This document shows positions 9,777 to 18,554 of a stretch of 64,000 nt of DNA, in pieces. Source of the DNA: Lacticaseibacillus suilingensis (GTDB taxonomy: Bacteria > Bacillota > Bacilli > Lactobacillales > Lactobacillaceae); assembly GCF_016861845.1 (NCBI RefSeq), contig NZ_BOLV01000008.1:1-64000 (forward strand). The letters run 5' to 3'. Under the pieces are notes generated by a model. It was not told where the DNA came from. It did no database searches and saw only the letters and a program-made list of their open reading frames with translations. Position 1 is the first letter of the stretch. The number at the start of each line of letters is the position of its first letter. The position numbers and the translations under genes are program-made.

Positions 9777-9910
9777 AGCTTGTAGTTGCGCTCAACTGGG
9801 CAACGCGGGAGTGATTAGCTACGCCTAGGACCTCGAAGCCAAAGAACGGCTTCAATGCCCTAAGCTAGGCTAATCATCCCGCTAAAAGCGCCCAGCTTCG
9901 CAGCCTGCTC
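9777..9910 (-). repeat. Type 1 palindromic intergenic repeat, copy A
   Basis: About 134 bases that, read on the minus strand, match copies B (12647-12777) and C (25206-25336). Conserved parts are the 5' AGGCTGCGAAG, an inner GGCATT, GTAGC and the 3' GAGCGCAACT. The element folds as one long hairpin. The outer stem here is CTGGGC/GCCCAG and the apical stem GAAGCC/GGCTTC, both different from B and C but still complementary. It occupies the divergent interval between the PAP2 gene and the leuS leader and ends right at the leuS -35. Confidence 0.8.
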
Positions 9911-9939
9911 TTGTTTCACCGGCTTTTGTTTGCTATGAT
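9911..9939 (+). promoter_or_regulatory. Promoter of the leuS leader
   Basis: TTGTTT (9911-9916), 17-base spacer, TATGAT (9934-9939). The start near 9946 fits the 5' end of the T-box. Confidence 0.6.
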
Positions 9940-9945
9940 TAGGCC

Positions 9946-10163
9946 AATATCGAACGAACGAAGGACGAGTAAGTCGCAACCAGAGTCCAGAAAGCAGGCG
10001 GGTGCTGTGAGCCTGACGCGGGCGCGACTGAACTGACCTTTTGCGTGCCAGATTGGCCGGCCCTGACCGTTATCCAGTTCAAGCGCTGCGTTTAGCAGAA
10101 CTTAGGTGGTACCGCGGCATCCAGCCGTCCTAACAATGTTTAGGGCGGCTTTTTGTTTTTTCA
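9946..10163 (+). promoter_or_regulatory. T-box leader of leuS
   Basis: A tRNA-sensing leader. The stem I region carries the AGTA motif (near 9968) and a GAA-CTG segment whose CTG at 10033-10035 is the likely leucine specifier. The T-box sequence AGGTGGTACCGCG is at 10104-10116. It is followed by the terminator GCCGTCCTAA/TTTAGGGCGGC with a T run to about 10160. Uncharged tRNA-Leu would bind the specifier and T-box and favour the antiterminator. The leuS start is 35 bases further on. Confidence 0.93.
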
Positions 10164-10197
10164 GAGTATTGGTTCGAAATCTCAAGGAGGCAATTTC

Positions 10198-12606
10198 ATG
10201 TACGATCACAAGCAGATCGAAAAAAAGTGGCAAAAGCATTGGGCTGAGCATAACGAGTTCAATACCACCACAGACCCGAACAAGAAGAACTACTATGCGC
10301 TGGACATGTTTCCTTACCCATCAGGCCAAGGCTTGCATGTGGGGCATCCTGAAGGTTACACCGCCACAGATATTGTGGCGCGGATGAAGCGGGCACAGGG
10401 CTACAATGTGCTGCATCCGATGGGGTGGGACGCGTTTGGCTTGCCGGCGGAGCAGTACGCGCTGAACACTGGCCACAACCCGAAGGCCTTTACCCACAAG
10501 AATATTGAAACCTTCAAGCGGCAAATCAACAGTTTGGGCTTTTCGTATGACTGGAATCGCGAAATTGCCACCACGGATCCGAATTACTACAAATGGACGC
10601 AATGGATTTTCGAACAATTGTACAAGCATGGCCTCGCTTACGAAGCCGAAGTGCCGGTGAACTGGAGTCCGGATTTGGGCACCGTGGTTGCGAACGAAGA
10701 AGTCATCGACGGTAAAACCGAACGTGGCGGCTTCCCTGTTATACGCAAGCCGATGCGCCAGTGGATGCTGAAGATTACCGCCTATGCTGACCGCTTGCTG
10801 GAAGACTTGGATGATCTGGATTGGCCAGAAAACATCAAGCAGATGCAGCGCAACTGGATTGGCCGCTCGGTGGGCGCTCAAATCACGTTTGATGTGAAAG
10901 ACACCGCAGCCCACTTTGATGTCTTCACCACGCGTCCTGACACCTTGTTTGGCGCAACTTACGTGGTGATGGCCCCAGAGCATGATTTGGTGGACCAGAT
11001 TACCACTCCGGAGCAAAAGGCCGCCGTGGCCGCCTATCGGGCCGAAGTGGCGCACAAGTCTGATCTGGAACGCACCGACTTGAGCAAGGACAAAACCGGG
11101 GTCTGGACCGGTGCGTATGCCGTCAACCCAGTGAACGGCGAAGCTTTGCCGATTTGGATTTCTGACTATGTGCTGGCTACTTATGGCACCGGCGTCATTA
11201 TGGCGGTGCCAGCCCATGATGACCGCGACTATGCCTTTGCCAAGCAATTCAACCTGCCAATTCGGCCGGTGATTGAAGGCGGGGATGTCGCCGAGGAAGC
11301 TTACACCGGCGACGGTGTCCACATCAACTCCGGCTTCCTGGATGGTAAAAACAAGCAAGACGCCATTGATGCCATGATTGCGTGGCTGGAAGATAAGCAA
11401 ATCGGCACCAAGAAGGTCAACTTCAAGTTGCGCGATTGGGTCTTCTCTCGCCAGCGTTACTGGGGCGAACCCATTCCTGTCATTCACTGGGAAGATGGCG
11501 AAACGACCTTGGTGCCAGAATCCGAACTGCCTTTGGTGCTGCCTGAAGAAGCCGACATCAAGCCAAGTGGCACTGGTGAATCACCGCTGGCCAACCTGGA
11601 TGATTGGGTGAATGTGGTGGACGAAAACGGCCGCAAAGGCAAGCGCGAAACCAACACCATGCCGCAATGGGCCGGCTCGTCTTGGTACTACCTGCGCTTT
11701 GTCGATCCGCACAACAAGGAAGCCCTGGCCGATTATGACAAGCTGAAGGAATGGCTGCCAGTTGACTTGTACATCGGCGGTGCTGAACATGCGGTGTTGC
11801 ATCTGCTGTATGCCCGGTTCTGGAATCTTTTCCTGTATGATATTGGCGCCATTCCTAACAAGGAACCCTTCCAGCGGTTGTTCAACCAAGGCATGATTTT
11901 GGGCGATAACCACGAAAAAATGAGCAAGTCCAAAGGTAACGTGGTCAACCCTGATGATGTGGTTGAAGAGTACGGCGCTGATACCTTGCGTTTGTATGAA
12001 ATGTTCATGGGGCCGTTGGATGCTGGTATCGCTTGGAGCACTACTGGCTTGGCTGGCGCCCGGAAGTTCTTGGATCGGGTGTACCGCACCTTTGTCGATG
12101 ACAATGGTAAGATGCGTGATCACATCACCACCATTAACGACGGCAAGCTGGACAAGGTGTACAACGAAACGGTCAAGAAGGTCACCGAAGACTTCGACGA
12201 CTTGCACTTTAACACCGCCATTTCCCAGATGATGGTCTTCATCAATGAAGCCAATAAAGTGGACGACCTGCCTTATGAATATGTCGAAGGCTTCGTGAAG
12301 CTGCTGGCGCCAATCGCGCCGCATTTGATGGAAGAAATCTGGCAAATTCTGGGCCACGACCACAGCCTGACTTACGCACCATGGCCAACTTATGATCCGA
12401 AGGCCTTGGTCACTGAAGAATATCAACTGATGGTGCAGGTCAACGGCAAGCTTCGGGGCCATGTGATGGAGTCGGTGGACGCCGATGAAGCGAAGATCAA
12501 GGCAGACGCCATGGCCATTGATAACGTCCAGAAGTTTGTGGCTGGCAAGACAATCGTTAAGCAAATCATCATTCCGCGCAAGATTGTGAACATCGTGGTT
12601 AAATAA
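10198..12606 (+). CDS. leuS: Leucyl-tRNA synthetase
   Basis: Charges tRNA-Leu with leucine in the cytoplasm. The 802-residue class I enzyme has the HIGH motif as HVGH (47-50), a large editing domain between about residues 220 and 420 ([12 protein letters not shown] is visible), and KMSKS at 574-578 before the anticodon-binding and C-terminal domains. I start at ATG 10198, which follows AAGGAGG; the frame is open further upstream but that part lies in the T-box terminator. Transcription is controlled by the T-box leader. A terminator follows. Confidence 0.98.
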   Translation: MYDHKQIEKKWQKHWAEHNEFNTTTDPNKKNYYALDMFPYPSGQGLHVGHPEGYTATDIVARMKRAQGYNVLHPMGWDAFGLPAEQYALNTGHNPKAFTHKNIETFKRQINSLGFSYDWNREIATTDPNYYKWTQWIFEQLYKHGLAYEAEVPVNWSPDLGTVVANEEVIDGKTERGGFPVIRKPMRQWMLKITAYADRLLEDLDDLDWPENIKQMQRNWIGRSVGAQITFDVKDTAAHFDVFTTRPDTLFGATYVVMAPEHDLVDQITTPEQKAAVAAYRAEVAHKSDLERTDLSKDKTGVWTGAYAVNPVNGEALPIWISDYVLATYGTGVIMAVPAHDDRDYAFAKQFNLPIRPVIEGGDVAEEAYTGDGVHINSGFLDGKNKQDAIDAMIAWLEDKQIGTKKVNFKLRDWVFSRQRYWGEPIPVIHWEDGETTLVPESELPLVLPEEADIKPSGTGESPLANLDDWVNVVDENGRKGKRETNTMPQWAGSSWYYLRFVDPHNKEALADYDKLKEWLPVDLYIGGAEHAVLHLLYARFWNLFLYDIGAIPNKEPFQRLFNQGMILGDNHEKMSKSKGNVVNPDDVVEEYGADTLRLYEMFMGPLDAGIAWSTTGLAGARKFLDRVYRTFVDDNGKMRDHITTINDGKLDKVYNETVKKVTEDFDDLHFNTAISQMMVFINEANKVDDLPYEYVEGFVKLLAPIAPHLMEEIWQILGHDHSLTYAPWPTYDPKALVTEEYQLMVQVNGKLRGHVMESVDADEAKIKADAMAIDNVQKFVAGKTIVKQIIIPRKIVNIVVK

Positions 12607-12615
12607 GTGCACCTC

Positions 12616-12643
12616 AACGTCGGCAGCTTGCCGGCGTTTTTTT
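12616..12643 (+). terminator. leuS terminator
   Basis: AACGTCGGCA/TTGCCGGCGTT stem and a seven-T tract. Confidence 0.9.
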
Positions 12644-12646
12644 GGT

Positions 12647-12777
12647 CAGGCTGCGAAGGACGCCGCTCTTAGCCCGCTGAGCAGCCTAACCCAAGGCATT
12701 ACCGCCGGTTTTGGGCGGTGAGGGCTTGGGTGTAGCTGGTCAGGTGGGCGTTGGCGTCCTGAGCGCAACTCTAGAGC
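12647..12777 (+). repeat. Type 1 palindromic intergenic repeat, copy B
   Basis: Begins with CAGGCTGCGAAG right after the leuS terminator and ends with GAGCGCAACT. Outer stem GGACGCC (12658-12664) pairs with GGCGTCC (12753-12759); further pairs are CCCAAG/CTTGGG and the apical ACCGCC/GGCGGT. Compared with copies A and C the stem sequences differ on both sides together, so the fold is conserved. I find no protein-coding content here. Confidence 0.8.
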
Positions 12778-12881
12778 GTTTTGAATGTTAGGGAATGGCA
12801 AAGACTGCCGCGCCTGATTGAAAGCGAGGCGCGCTTCAACTAAAATGGTGATTAACATGGACTGAAATCGGGGTATTGAAG

Positions 12882-14510
12882 ATGGCAAAAGAGCCGAAAG
12901 CGCAACCGACCGCACGCGAACAAATGCTGCGTGGCTCCGCCTGGATGACGGCGGGCAGTATTTTATCACGGGTGTTAGGCGCGATTTACATTATTCCTTG
13001 GCGCATCTGGCTGGGTGCGGCTTTTTTGGCGGCCAATAATCTGTTTACCAAAGGTTACAATATCTACAGTATTTTTCTCACGATTGCCACGGCTGGGGTG
13101 CCAGGCGCGATTTCCAAGCAGGTGGCGCATTACAATGCGATGAACGAGTACCGCACCGGGTTCCGGCTGTTTCGGCAGGGGGCCATCATGATGGGTGTCA
13201 TGGGGCTGGTCTCCTTTGCCTTGATGTGGCTGCTGGCGCCGTGGCTGGCCTTAAACGATGCGGCGCTGACCCAGGTGTACCGGTCGCTGGCGTGGCCACT
13301 GCTGATCATTCCCGTGATGAGTATCATGCGCGGCTTTTTCCAGGGCTATAACGACATGGCGCCGAGCGCCTTGAGTCAGCTGGTGGAACAGCTGGCCCGC
13401 ATTATCTATATGCTGATGATGACCTATGCCATCATGGTCGCAGGCAATCACAATTATGTGGATGCTGCCTCGCAGTCGACCTTTGCCGCCTTCGTAGGGG
13501 CGGTGTTTGGCTTGGGGCTTTTGGTGTTGGTGTTTATCTCCCGGCGCCACAAGTTCCGTGATTTGGCTGATCAAAGTCTCGACCAGGTGCAGATTTCAAC
13601 GCCGCATATTTTGCGCGAAATTGTGGAGCAGGCGGTGCCGTTTATCATTATCGGCTCAGGCGTCAACCTCTACTATCTGTTCGACCAGTACAGTTTCTAC
13701 CCGATGATGCAAAGCCATTGGATAGCGTCGATGACGCAACTCAACAGCTTCTTTACCTTGTTTGCCGGCAATGCCAACAAACTGATCATGATTGTCATTT
13801 CGCTGGCAGTGGCGATGTCTTCGACGGTGTTGCCGCTGCTGTCTGGCGCTAAAACCCGCGGTGATGACAAGGCGATTGCTGAACAGCTGACGAACATTTT
13901 GCAGCTTTTCTTCATTGTCATGGTGCCTTGTGCCTTCGGGATGGCGGCGGTGGCTAAGCCGCTGTACGTGGTTTTTTATGGTTACGATCATCTCGGCATC
14001 GCGATTTTGGTGCTGTCCGCCTTCGTCGCGGTGGCCATGGGACTGTTCACGATTTTGGCGGCAGCGTTGCAAGGTCTGTTCTTCAACCGCATTGCTATTT
14101 ATGAAATGTTGGCCGGCATGGTGGTCAAGGTGATTTTGCAATGGCCACTGATTTTCTTCTTCAACATTTGGGGCCCACTGTTAGCGACAGCGGCGGGGAT
14201 GCTGGTTTCCAGTGTGCTGATGCTGTATTCGCTGCATGCCCGCTACCGCTTCCGCATTCGTCAAACCGGCCGGCGCCTGCTGGGCATTGCCGCGTTTTCC
14301 GTGCTGATGGCGGTAGTCGTCTTCGGCTGCGTGCAGCTGGTCGGCTTGGTGATTTCCCCAGACCGCGCCTTGGGAGCCGTGGTGGCTTTGTTGGTGGCGG
14401 TACCGATTGGGGTGCTGGTGTACGGCTATGCCGTGCTCAAAACGCGGCTGGCGGACATGATTTTGGGCCAGCGGGTGGCACGCCTGCGCGCCATGCTGCG
14501 GATGAGGTAG
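12882..14510 (+). CDS. YtgP/MurJ-type lipid flippase (polysaccharide biosynthesis family)
   Basis: A 542-residue membrane protein with about 14 spans of the MOP superfamily (SpoVB/YtgP/Wzx branch). Relatives flip undecaprenyl-linked cell-wall precursors; B. subtilis YtgP can stand in for MurJ. The N-terminal GSAWMTAGSILSRVLGAIYIIPW and the central FDQYSFYPMM regions are typical of the YtgP group. ATG 12882 is eight bases after a GGGG site; an in-frame TTG six bases earlier leaves no spacing. It is followed four bases later by an RsuA-type gene, an arrangement also found for ytgP in other Firmicutes. Confidence 0.88.
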   Translation: MAKEPKAQPTAREQMLRGSAWMTAGSILSRVLGAIYIIPWRIWLGAAFLAANNLFTKGYNIYSIFLTIATAGVPGAISKQVAHYNAMNEYRTGFRLFRQGAIMMGVMGLVSFALMWLLAPWLALNDAALTQVYRSLAWPLLIIPVMSIMRGFFQGYNDMAPSALSQLVEQLARIIYMLMMTYAIMVAGNHNYVDAASQSTFAAFVGAVFGLGLLVLVFISRRHKFRDLADQSLDQVQISTPHILREIVEQAVPFIIIGSGVNLYYLFDQYSFYPMMQSHWIASMTQLNSFFTLFAGNANKLIMIVISLAVAMSSTVLPLLSGAKTRGDDKAIAEQLTNILQLFFIVMVPCAFGMAAVAKPLYVVFYGYDHLGIAILVLSAFVAVAMGLFTILAAALQGLFFNRIAIYEMLAGMVVKVILQWPLIFFFNIWGPLLATAAGMLVSSVLMLYSLHARYRFRIRQTGRRLLGIAAFSVLMAVVVFGCVQLVGLVISPDRALGAVVALLVAVPIGVLVYGYAVLKTRLADMILGQRVARLRAMLRMR

Positions 14511-14514
14511 GCCG

Positions 14515-15216
14515 ATGCGGTTAGATCGGTTCTTAGCGCATTTGCAATTTGGCAGTCGGGCTGAAGTGAAAAAAATGATCAAAGCCAAGCGGGTGACCGT
14601 CGACCAGGTCGTGGTGCGGGATCCTGGCTTAGATGTGGCCGCCGCTGCCCAGGTGGCTGTCGATGGTCAAGCCGTCAGTGGTGCCCTGGAGGTGTATTAC
14701 CTACTCAACAAGCCCGCTGGCGTAATCACGGCAACCCAGGATGACACGGCGCGCACCGTACTGGATTTGCTGGCCTCGGCGGATTTGCGGCCGGGCTTGT
14801 TTCCGGTGGGCCGGCTGGATAAGGACACGACCGGACTACTCTTGTTGACCAATGATGGCGTCCTGGGGCATGCCTTGCTGGCGCCGAGCCGCCATGTGCC
14901 CAAACAGTACCTCGTCACCATGGCGGCGCCTTTGACGCCAGCGATGAAGACGCAGTTGGAAAATGGCCTGACTTTTGCCGAGTTCACCAGTGCACCGGCG
15001 ACGGTCACCGCGGTTGCCAATCAGCCGCTGCAGATTTTGCTCACCATTCATGAAGGTAAATTTCACCAGGTGAAGCGGATGTTGCATGCGGTGGGTAATG
15101 AGGTGGTGGCGCTTAAGCGGGTGCAAATGGGTCCGCTCAGGCTACCTTCAGATTTGCCATCCAGCCATTATCGGCCGCTGACGGCCGCAGAGCTGGTTGC
15201 CCTTAAACAAGCATAG
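14515..15216 (+). CDS. 16S rRNA pseudouridine synthase, RsuA family
   Basis: Converts a uridine of 16S rRNA (position 516 in the E. coli enzyme) to pseudouridine. The 233 residues hold an N-terminal S4 RNA-binding domain (about 1-60, MRLDRFLAHLQFGSRAEVKK) and a catalytic domain with GRLDKDTTGLLLLTNDG, whose aspartate is the nucleophile. RluB or RluF activity is possible, but the length fits RsuA. It starts four bases after the flippase gene and is probably co-transcribed. Confidence 0.92.
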   Translation: MRLDRFLAHLQFGSRAEVKKMIKAKRVTVDQVVVRDPGLDVAAAAQVAVDGQAVSGALEVYYLLNKPAGVITATQDDTARTVLDLLASADLRPGLFPVGRLDKDTTGLLLLTNDGVLGHALLAPSRHVPKQYLVTMAAPLTPAMKTQLENGLTFAEFTSAPATVTAVANQPLQILLTIHEGKFHQVKRMLHAVGNEVVALKRVQMGPLRLPSDLPSSHYRPLTAAELVALKQA

Positions 15217-15254
15217 AAAAATCGGTTGCCGGGGTGGCAACCGATTATTTTTTT
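15217..15254. terminator. Bidirectional terminator between rsuA-like and nnrD
   Basis: AATCGGTTGCC/GGCAACCGATT stem with A and T runs on both sides; it overlaps the last codons of nnrD. Confidence 0.88.
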
Positions 15255-16069
15255 GCTTGTTGGGCCATGTATGCGGGCAACGCCGCGATCAGCTGTGAAG
15301 GCACCACGACGTAATGATCCTGCGCGAGCTGTTCAGCAATGGCGCTGTGGGTGTAGACCGCGGCGCAAATCGAGCCGGCGTGATGCCCAAACTGGGCGAT
15401 GAAGGCGGCCAAAATGCCGGTTAAGGTGTCGCCCATGCCGCCGGTGGCCATCGCCGGGGTGCCAAGCGGGTTCAAAAAACTGTCTGCTGCGGTGAAAATC
15501 TCAGTCCGGTGTGATTTGACGATGACCGTCCCAGCAAGTTGACTGGCGGCAGCCGCGTTACTGGTCGGGGTTTGCTGCGCAACGGCTAGGCCGGAGAGGC
15601 GCTGCCATTCCATTTGATGCGGGGTCCACACTGCCTTGGGCAAGGCGACCGTCAAGTGTTGCTGGGCAATGAGGGTAATGGCCGAGCCATCGATGATCAC
15701 GGACTGCTCAGGGGTCACCGCGGCGAGGGTAGTGGTCAGGACTTGCTGGGCGGTGGCATCGGTGCCCAAGCCTGGGCCGAGCACGATGACATCGACACTT
15801 TGGATCAGAGCAGGCAAGCTCGGATCATCGTAAGGGAGCATCATGGCTTCTGGCAGCCGAGCATGCAAGGCGGAGCGATTAACCGTCGCGGTGGCCACGC
15901 TGACTAAACCGGCGCCGGCGTACACTGCGGCGCTGGCGGCCATGATGGCGGCGCCACCATACTGGGGATTACCGCCGATGATGAGCACGCGGCCGAAGGT
16001 GCCTTTGTGACTGTTTGCTGGCCGCAGTCTGATTACTTGGGCTGGCAGCGCCTGATCGATTGTTTTCAC
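15245..16069 (-). CDS. nnrD: ADP-dependent (S)-NAD(P)H-hydrate dehydratase
   Basis: Repairs hydrated NADH or NADPH using ADP. The 274 residues form a ribokinase-like fold with IIGGNPQYGGAA near the N-terminus, VLGPGLG, and the family hallmark TGGMGDTLTGILAAF near the C-terminus. This is the dehydratase half only; the epimerase half (YjeF N domain) often fused to it is absent. I start at GTG 16069, which follows GAGGTGAT; the frame extends ten codons further upstream without a ribosome binding site. Confidence 0.9.
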   Translation of the reverse strand: MKTIDQALPAQVIRLRPANSHKGTFGRVLIIGGNPQYGGAAIMAASAAVYAGAGLVSVATATVNRSALHARLPEAMMLPYDDPSLPALIQSVDVIVLGPGLGTDATAQQVLTTTLAAVTPEQSVIIDGSAITLIAQQHLTVALPKAVWTPHQMEWQRLSGLAVAQQTPTSNAAAASQLAGTVIVKSHRTEIFTAADSFLNPLGTPAMATGGMGDTLTGILAAFIAQFGHHAGSICAAVYTHSAIAEQLAQDHYVVVPSQLIAALPAYMAQQAKK

Positions 16070-16156
16070 AGTTATCACCTCAATCGCATTATACCGCACT
16101 GATTGTGCCGAACCCTGCTCAATCCAATTAGCGAGTCGACTGAATGTAAAAAAGGC

Positions 16157-16185
16157 TTGGCATTGGCGGTGCTTCTTGCTATACT
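16157..16185 (+). promoter_or_regulatory. Promoter of tRNA-Leu copy 1
   Basis: TTGGCA (16157-16162), 17-base spacer, TATACT (16180-16185). The downstream sequence CTTGCTATA...TGTTGT is shared with the second tRNA-Leu copy. Confidence 0.8.
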
Positions 16186-16198
16186 ATTACCTGTTGTT

Positions 16199-16282
16199 GC
16201 CGCAATGGCGGAATTGGCAGACGCGCAGTGTTCAGGTCGCTGTATGGTTATCCATGTGCAGGTTCGACTCCTGTTTGCGGCA
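16199..16282 (+). tRNA. tRNA-Leu (CAG), copy 1
   Basis: An 84-base class II tRNA, acceptor GCCGCAA/TTGCGGC, anticodon stem CAGTG/CGCTG with loop TTCAGGT giving CAG. All 84 bases match the copy at 25482-25565 on the other strand. Confidence 0.96.
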
Positions 16283-16303
16283 TTAGATGCAACATCCAAG
16301 TGA

Positions 16304-16334
16304 ACCTCATCGACTTCGGTTGATGAGGTTTTTT
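16304..16334 (+). terminator. tRNA-Leu copy 1 terminator
   Basis: ACCTCATCGA/TTGATGAGGT stem with a CTTCGG loop and TTTTTT. Confidence 0.9.
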
Positions 16335-16392
16335 GGTGCGCTGGTTTCTTCTATAAAAATGGCAAATATATCAAAATTGGCTAATTTATTTC

Positions 16393-16422
16393 GTGACAAG
16401 TGATTTATTTCTATCATATAAT
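16393..16422 (+). promoter_or_regulatory. Promoter of the repeat-protein gene
   Basis: GTGACA (16393-16398), 18-base spacer, TATAAT (16417-16422), in a markedly AT-rich stretch (about 16345-16470) unlike its surroundings. Confidence 0.7.
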
Positions 16423-16429
16423 TAGGCGA

Positions 16430-16465
16430 ATATTCGGATAGTGAAAAATTATAAAGTCCGAATAT
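16430..16465 (+). other. 5'-leader inverted repeat of the repeat-protein gene
   Basis: ATATTCGGA (16430-16438) and TCCGAATAT (16457-16465) form a perfect 9-bp stem with an 18-base AT-rich loop at the start of the predicted transcript. It could stabilise the mRNA or be an operator; nothing decides which. Confidence 0.55.
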
Positions 16466-16503
16466 GTGTCGTTGGGGGTCCATTTTCCGGGGGAGGAAAG
16501 GAT

Positions 16504-18027
16504 ATGACAAGCACAACTAGTTCTCGTGGTAAGCGTAAAGCATGGCTTGCGGTCGGGATTGCCGCCGCAGCCTTATTTAGTACTCAGGCTCTGGTTGGCC
16601 AAGCCGCAGGTAAGCAGCAAAGCAACCAAAGCCCGCAAGTTAAAGTTAGTGTGCAGTCACCAGTCAAAGCCGCAGCTAAAGCCGCAACGAAAGCCGCAAA
16701 GGCGGCCAAGCACACCGCAGTCAAAACGACCGTGGCGACAGTCAGCGCAACACCGGCGGCTGATTATCGCAACATGGGTTACAGTCAGCTCAAGGCCGCT
16801 GCGGCAAAAGGCATTGCTGCTGCAATCACGGAGGAGGCAAAGCGGGACGGCAATGCCGATCCGTTTGCGGCGTATTTTGCCCCGCAAGCACCGGATTACA
16901 AGAACATGGGCTATACGCAGTTGAGTGCGGCGGCAGCCCAAGGCATTGAAGCCGCCATCACCGAAAAAGGTCAACGGGACGCGAATGCGGCGCAATTCGA
17001 CGTTTACTTTGCGCCGCAAGCCCCAGATTACAAGAACATGGGTTACAGCCAGCTCAGCGCCGCCGCGGCGCAGGGGATTGAGGCCGCCATCACCGAAAAA
17101 GGCAAGCGGGATGCGAATGCGGCACAATTTGACGTCTACTTTGCGCCGCAAGCACCAGACTACAAGAACATGGGTTACACCCAGCTGAGCGCGGCGGCAG
17201 CCCAGGGCGTTGAAGCAGCCAGCACTGAAAAGGCCGCGCGGGATGCCAATGCGGCCGAATTAGCGTCTTTGCTACCAGCCAAGACGCCAGCCTATGCGGC
17301 GATGGGCTACGGCCAACTGACCGCTTTGGCAGCCACCGATCCGGCTGCTCGCGCCGAACTGGCGAAGCGCAACGCTAACGGCGCTGCTGCGGAAGCATAC
17401 GGGGATACCGTGGCGACCAGTTATTCGGCGATGAGCACGGCCCATTTGATCGCTTTAGCTGGGGCAGGTAATCAATATGCCGAGCGCGAATTGACCCGCC
17501 GCACGAATACGCCAGCGCCGGCCGCTAAGACCTATGCGGCTGCCGACTATCAGCTTTTGGGGTATGCCAAGCTTCAAGCCCTGGCGGCCGCCGGCGACCC
17601 GTTGGCTGCCAAGGAGCTCGCCAAGCGCGATGCGCAAAGCGCCAAGATCGAGGAACGGTTGCCACACGCCACCAAAGAATATGTCACCATGAGCTACAGC
17701 CAGTTGCGGGCCTTGGCTGCGGCTAGTGATGAAGGCGCTAAGGTCGAACTGGCTGAGCGTGATGCCAATGCCGCCAAAATTGACCAGTGGCGCCCGGTTG
17801 GGACTAAGGCTTATGTAACGATGAGCTACAACCAGCTTAAGGCGCTGCCAGATGATCCGGCGGCGCAAGCGGAAATTGCTAAGCGCGATGCACAGGCCCA
17901 GCAGATGGCTGCTCAAGTGCCAACGCCAGCAAAAACGGACTACAGCCGACTCGGCTATAACCAGCTGCAGGTCTTAGCCGCGAAAGGGGATGCCGCGGCG
18001 AAGGCGGAACTCGCCAAGCGTGGTTAA
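16504..18027 (+). CDS. Secreted Ala-rich protein with ten ~44-residue repeats, function unknown
   Basis: A 507-residue protein I do not recognise. A positively charged N-terminus (RGKRKAW) and hydrophobic stretch (residues 14-35) look like a Sec signal peptide, with possible cleavage near QAA-GK. An Ala/Lys-rich linker (about 54-80) follows, then ten tandem repeats starting near residues 87, 131, 175, 219, 263, 306, 348, 392, 436 and 479. The consensus is roughly Y-x-x-M-G-Y-x-Q-L-x-A-L-A-A, then A-x-x-E-L-A-K-R-D-A-N-A. Repeats 2-4 are nearly identical; later ones diverge. There is no LPXTG, lipobox, LysM or SH3 motif, so it is probably released or wall-associated by charge. ATG 16504 follows GGAGGAAAGG. 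Monocistronic with its own promoter and terminator. Confidence 0.85.
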   Translation: MTSTTSSRGKRKAWLAVGIAAAALFSTQALVGQAAGKQQSNQSPQVKVSVQSPVKAAAKAATKAAKAAKHTAVKTTVATVSATPAADYRNMGYSQLKAAAAKGIAAAITEEAKRDGNADPFAAYFAPQAPDYKNMGYTQLSAAAAQGIEAAITEKGQRDANAAQFDVYFAPQAPDYKNMGYSQLSAAAAQGIEAAITEKGKRDANAAQFDVYFAPQAPDYKNMGYTQLSAAAAQGVEAASTEKAARDANAAELASLLPAKTPAYAAMGYGQLTALAATDPAARAELAKRNANGAAAEAYGDTVATSYSAMSTAHLIALAGAGNQYAERELTRRTNTPAPAAKTYAAADYQLLGYAKLQALAAAGDPLAAKELAKRDAQSAKIEERLPHATKEYVTMSYSQLRALAAASDEGAKVELAERDANAAKIDQWRPVGTKAYVTMSYNQLKALPDDPAAQAEIAKRDAQAQQMAAQVPTPAKTDYSRLGYNQLQVLAAKGDAAAKAELAKRG

Positions 18028-18041
18028 TGAGACATGATCGG

Positions 18042-18074
18042 AAAGGGGGTGTGACTTTTGTCACACCCCCTTTT
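18042..18074 (+). terminator. Terminator of the repeat-protein gene
   Basis: AAAGGGGGTGTGAC/GTCACACCCCCTTTT, a 14-bp stem with TTTT loop. Confidence 0.92.
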
Positions 18075-18089
18075 GATGCCGAGTGTTCC

Positions 18090-18260
18090 AGCAGAGATAC
18101 GCGCCAAAAGGCCGGAGCCGAGCAGCTAGCTACGCCATCCACCGAGTCCAAAGTTCGGACTTGGTGGATGGCTTGATCACCCTGTAGCGCGAAGCGCGTA
18201 CAGGCTGACATGCGTTAGAAAGGCTACCTGTCGGCTCCAAAACCGCCTTTTGTCGCAGCC
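18090..18260. repeat. Type 2 palindromic intergenic repeat, copy F
   Basis: Outer arms AAAAGGC and GCCTTTT and inner arms GGAGCCGA and TCGGCTCC enclose two further hairpins, one being GCCATCCACC...GGTGGATGGC (18134-18172). The right arm continues into GTCGCAGCC, as in copies D and G. A 42-base module at 18185-18226 recurs in inverse orientation at 25370-25411 with about three differences. No coding content is seen in this ~170-base stretch. Confidence 0.7.
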
Positions 18261-18460
18261 CCTTTTGCTGATTCTAAGAAGCCACAGGCGGACTTAGAAT
18301 TTTCTCATTGTGAAAACCGGCTCAGCATTTTCTCATCAGAATACTGATGAAACCGCGTTTTCAAGCAGGCGAACAGGCGTTTTTGGAATAATGCAGCTTG
18401 CACTTTCGGGAAAGTGTTCAAGAAAATTTCGCATTTGTTCACAAAAAACGCAACACATGC

Positions 18461-18489
18461 TTGACATGCCTCTCTAATCAATTTATAAT
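18461..18489 (+). promoter_or_regulatory. Promoter of the opp operon
   Basis: A consensus sigma-A promoter: TTGACA (18461-18466), 17-base spacer, TATAAT (18484-18489). The leader to oppA is about 60 bases. This suggests strong constitutive or repressor-controlled expression. Confidence 0.88.
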
Positions 18490-18554
18490 CTTCATTATTC
18501 TAATACCGTTAGAGGCGGAATTGGGAAACTATCATAGGTTGGAGGCTTATGTGT

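Noticed and set aside
10321-12612. Long minus-strand open frames (388 and 343 codons) opposite leuS
   Set aside because: They are antisense to a complete, motif-rich leuS and arise from its GC-rich codon pattern; no start signals.
12646-12969. Minus-strand open frame of 107 codons over repeat copy B
   Set aside because: It runs through a palindromic repeat and into the flippase start, with no ribosome binding site.
16760-17270. Regular ~132-base tandem repeats considered as a CRISPR array
   Set aside because: The period is too long, there are no short spacers, and the repeats keep one reading frame; they encode the repeats of the secreted protein.
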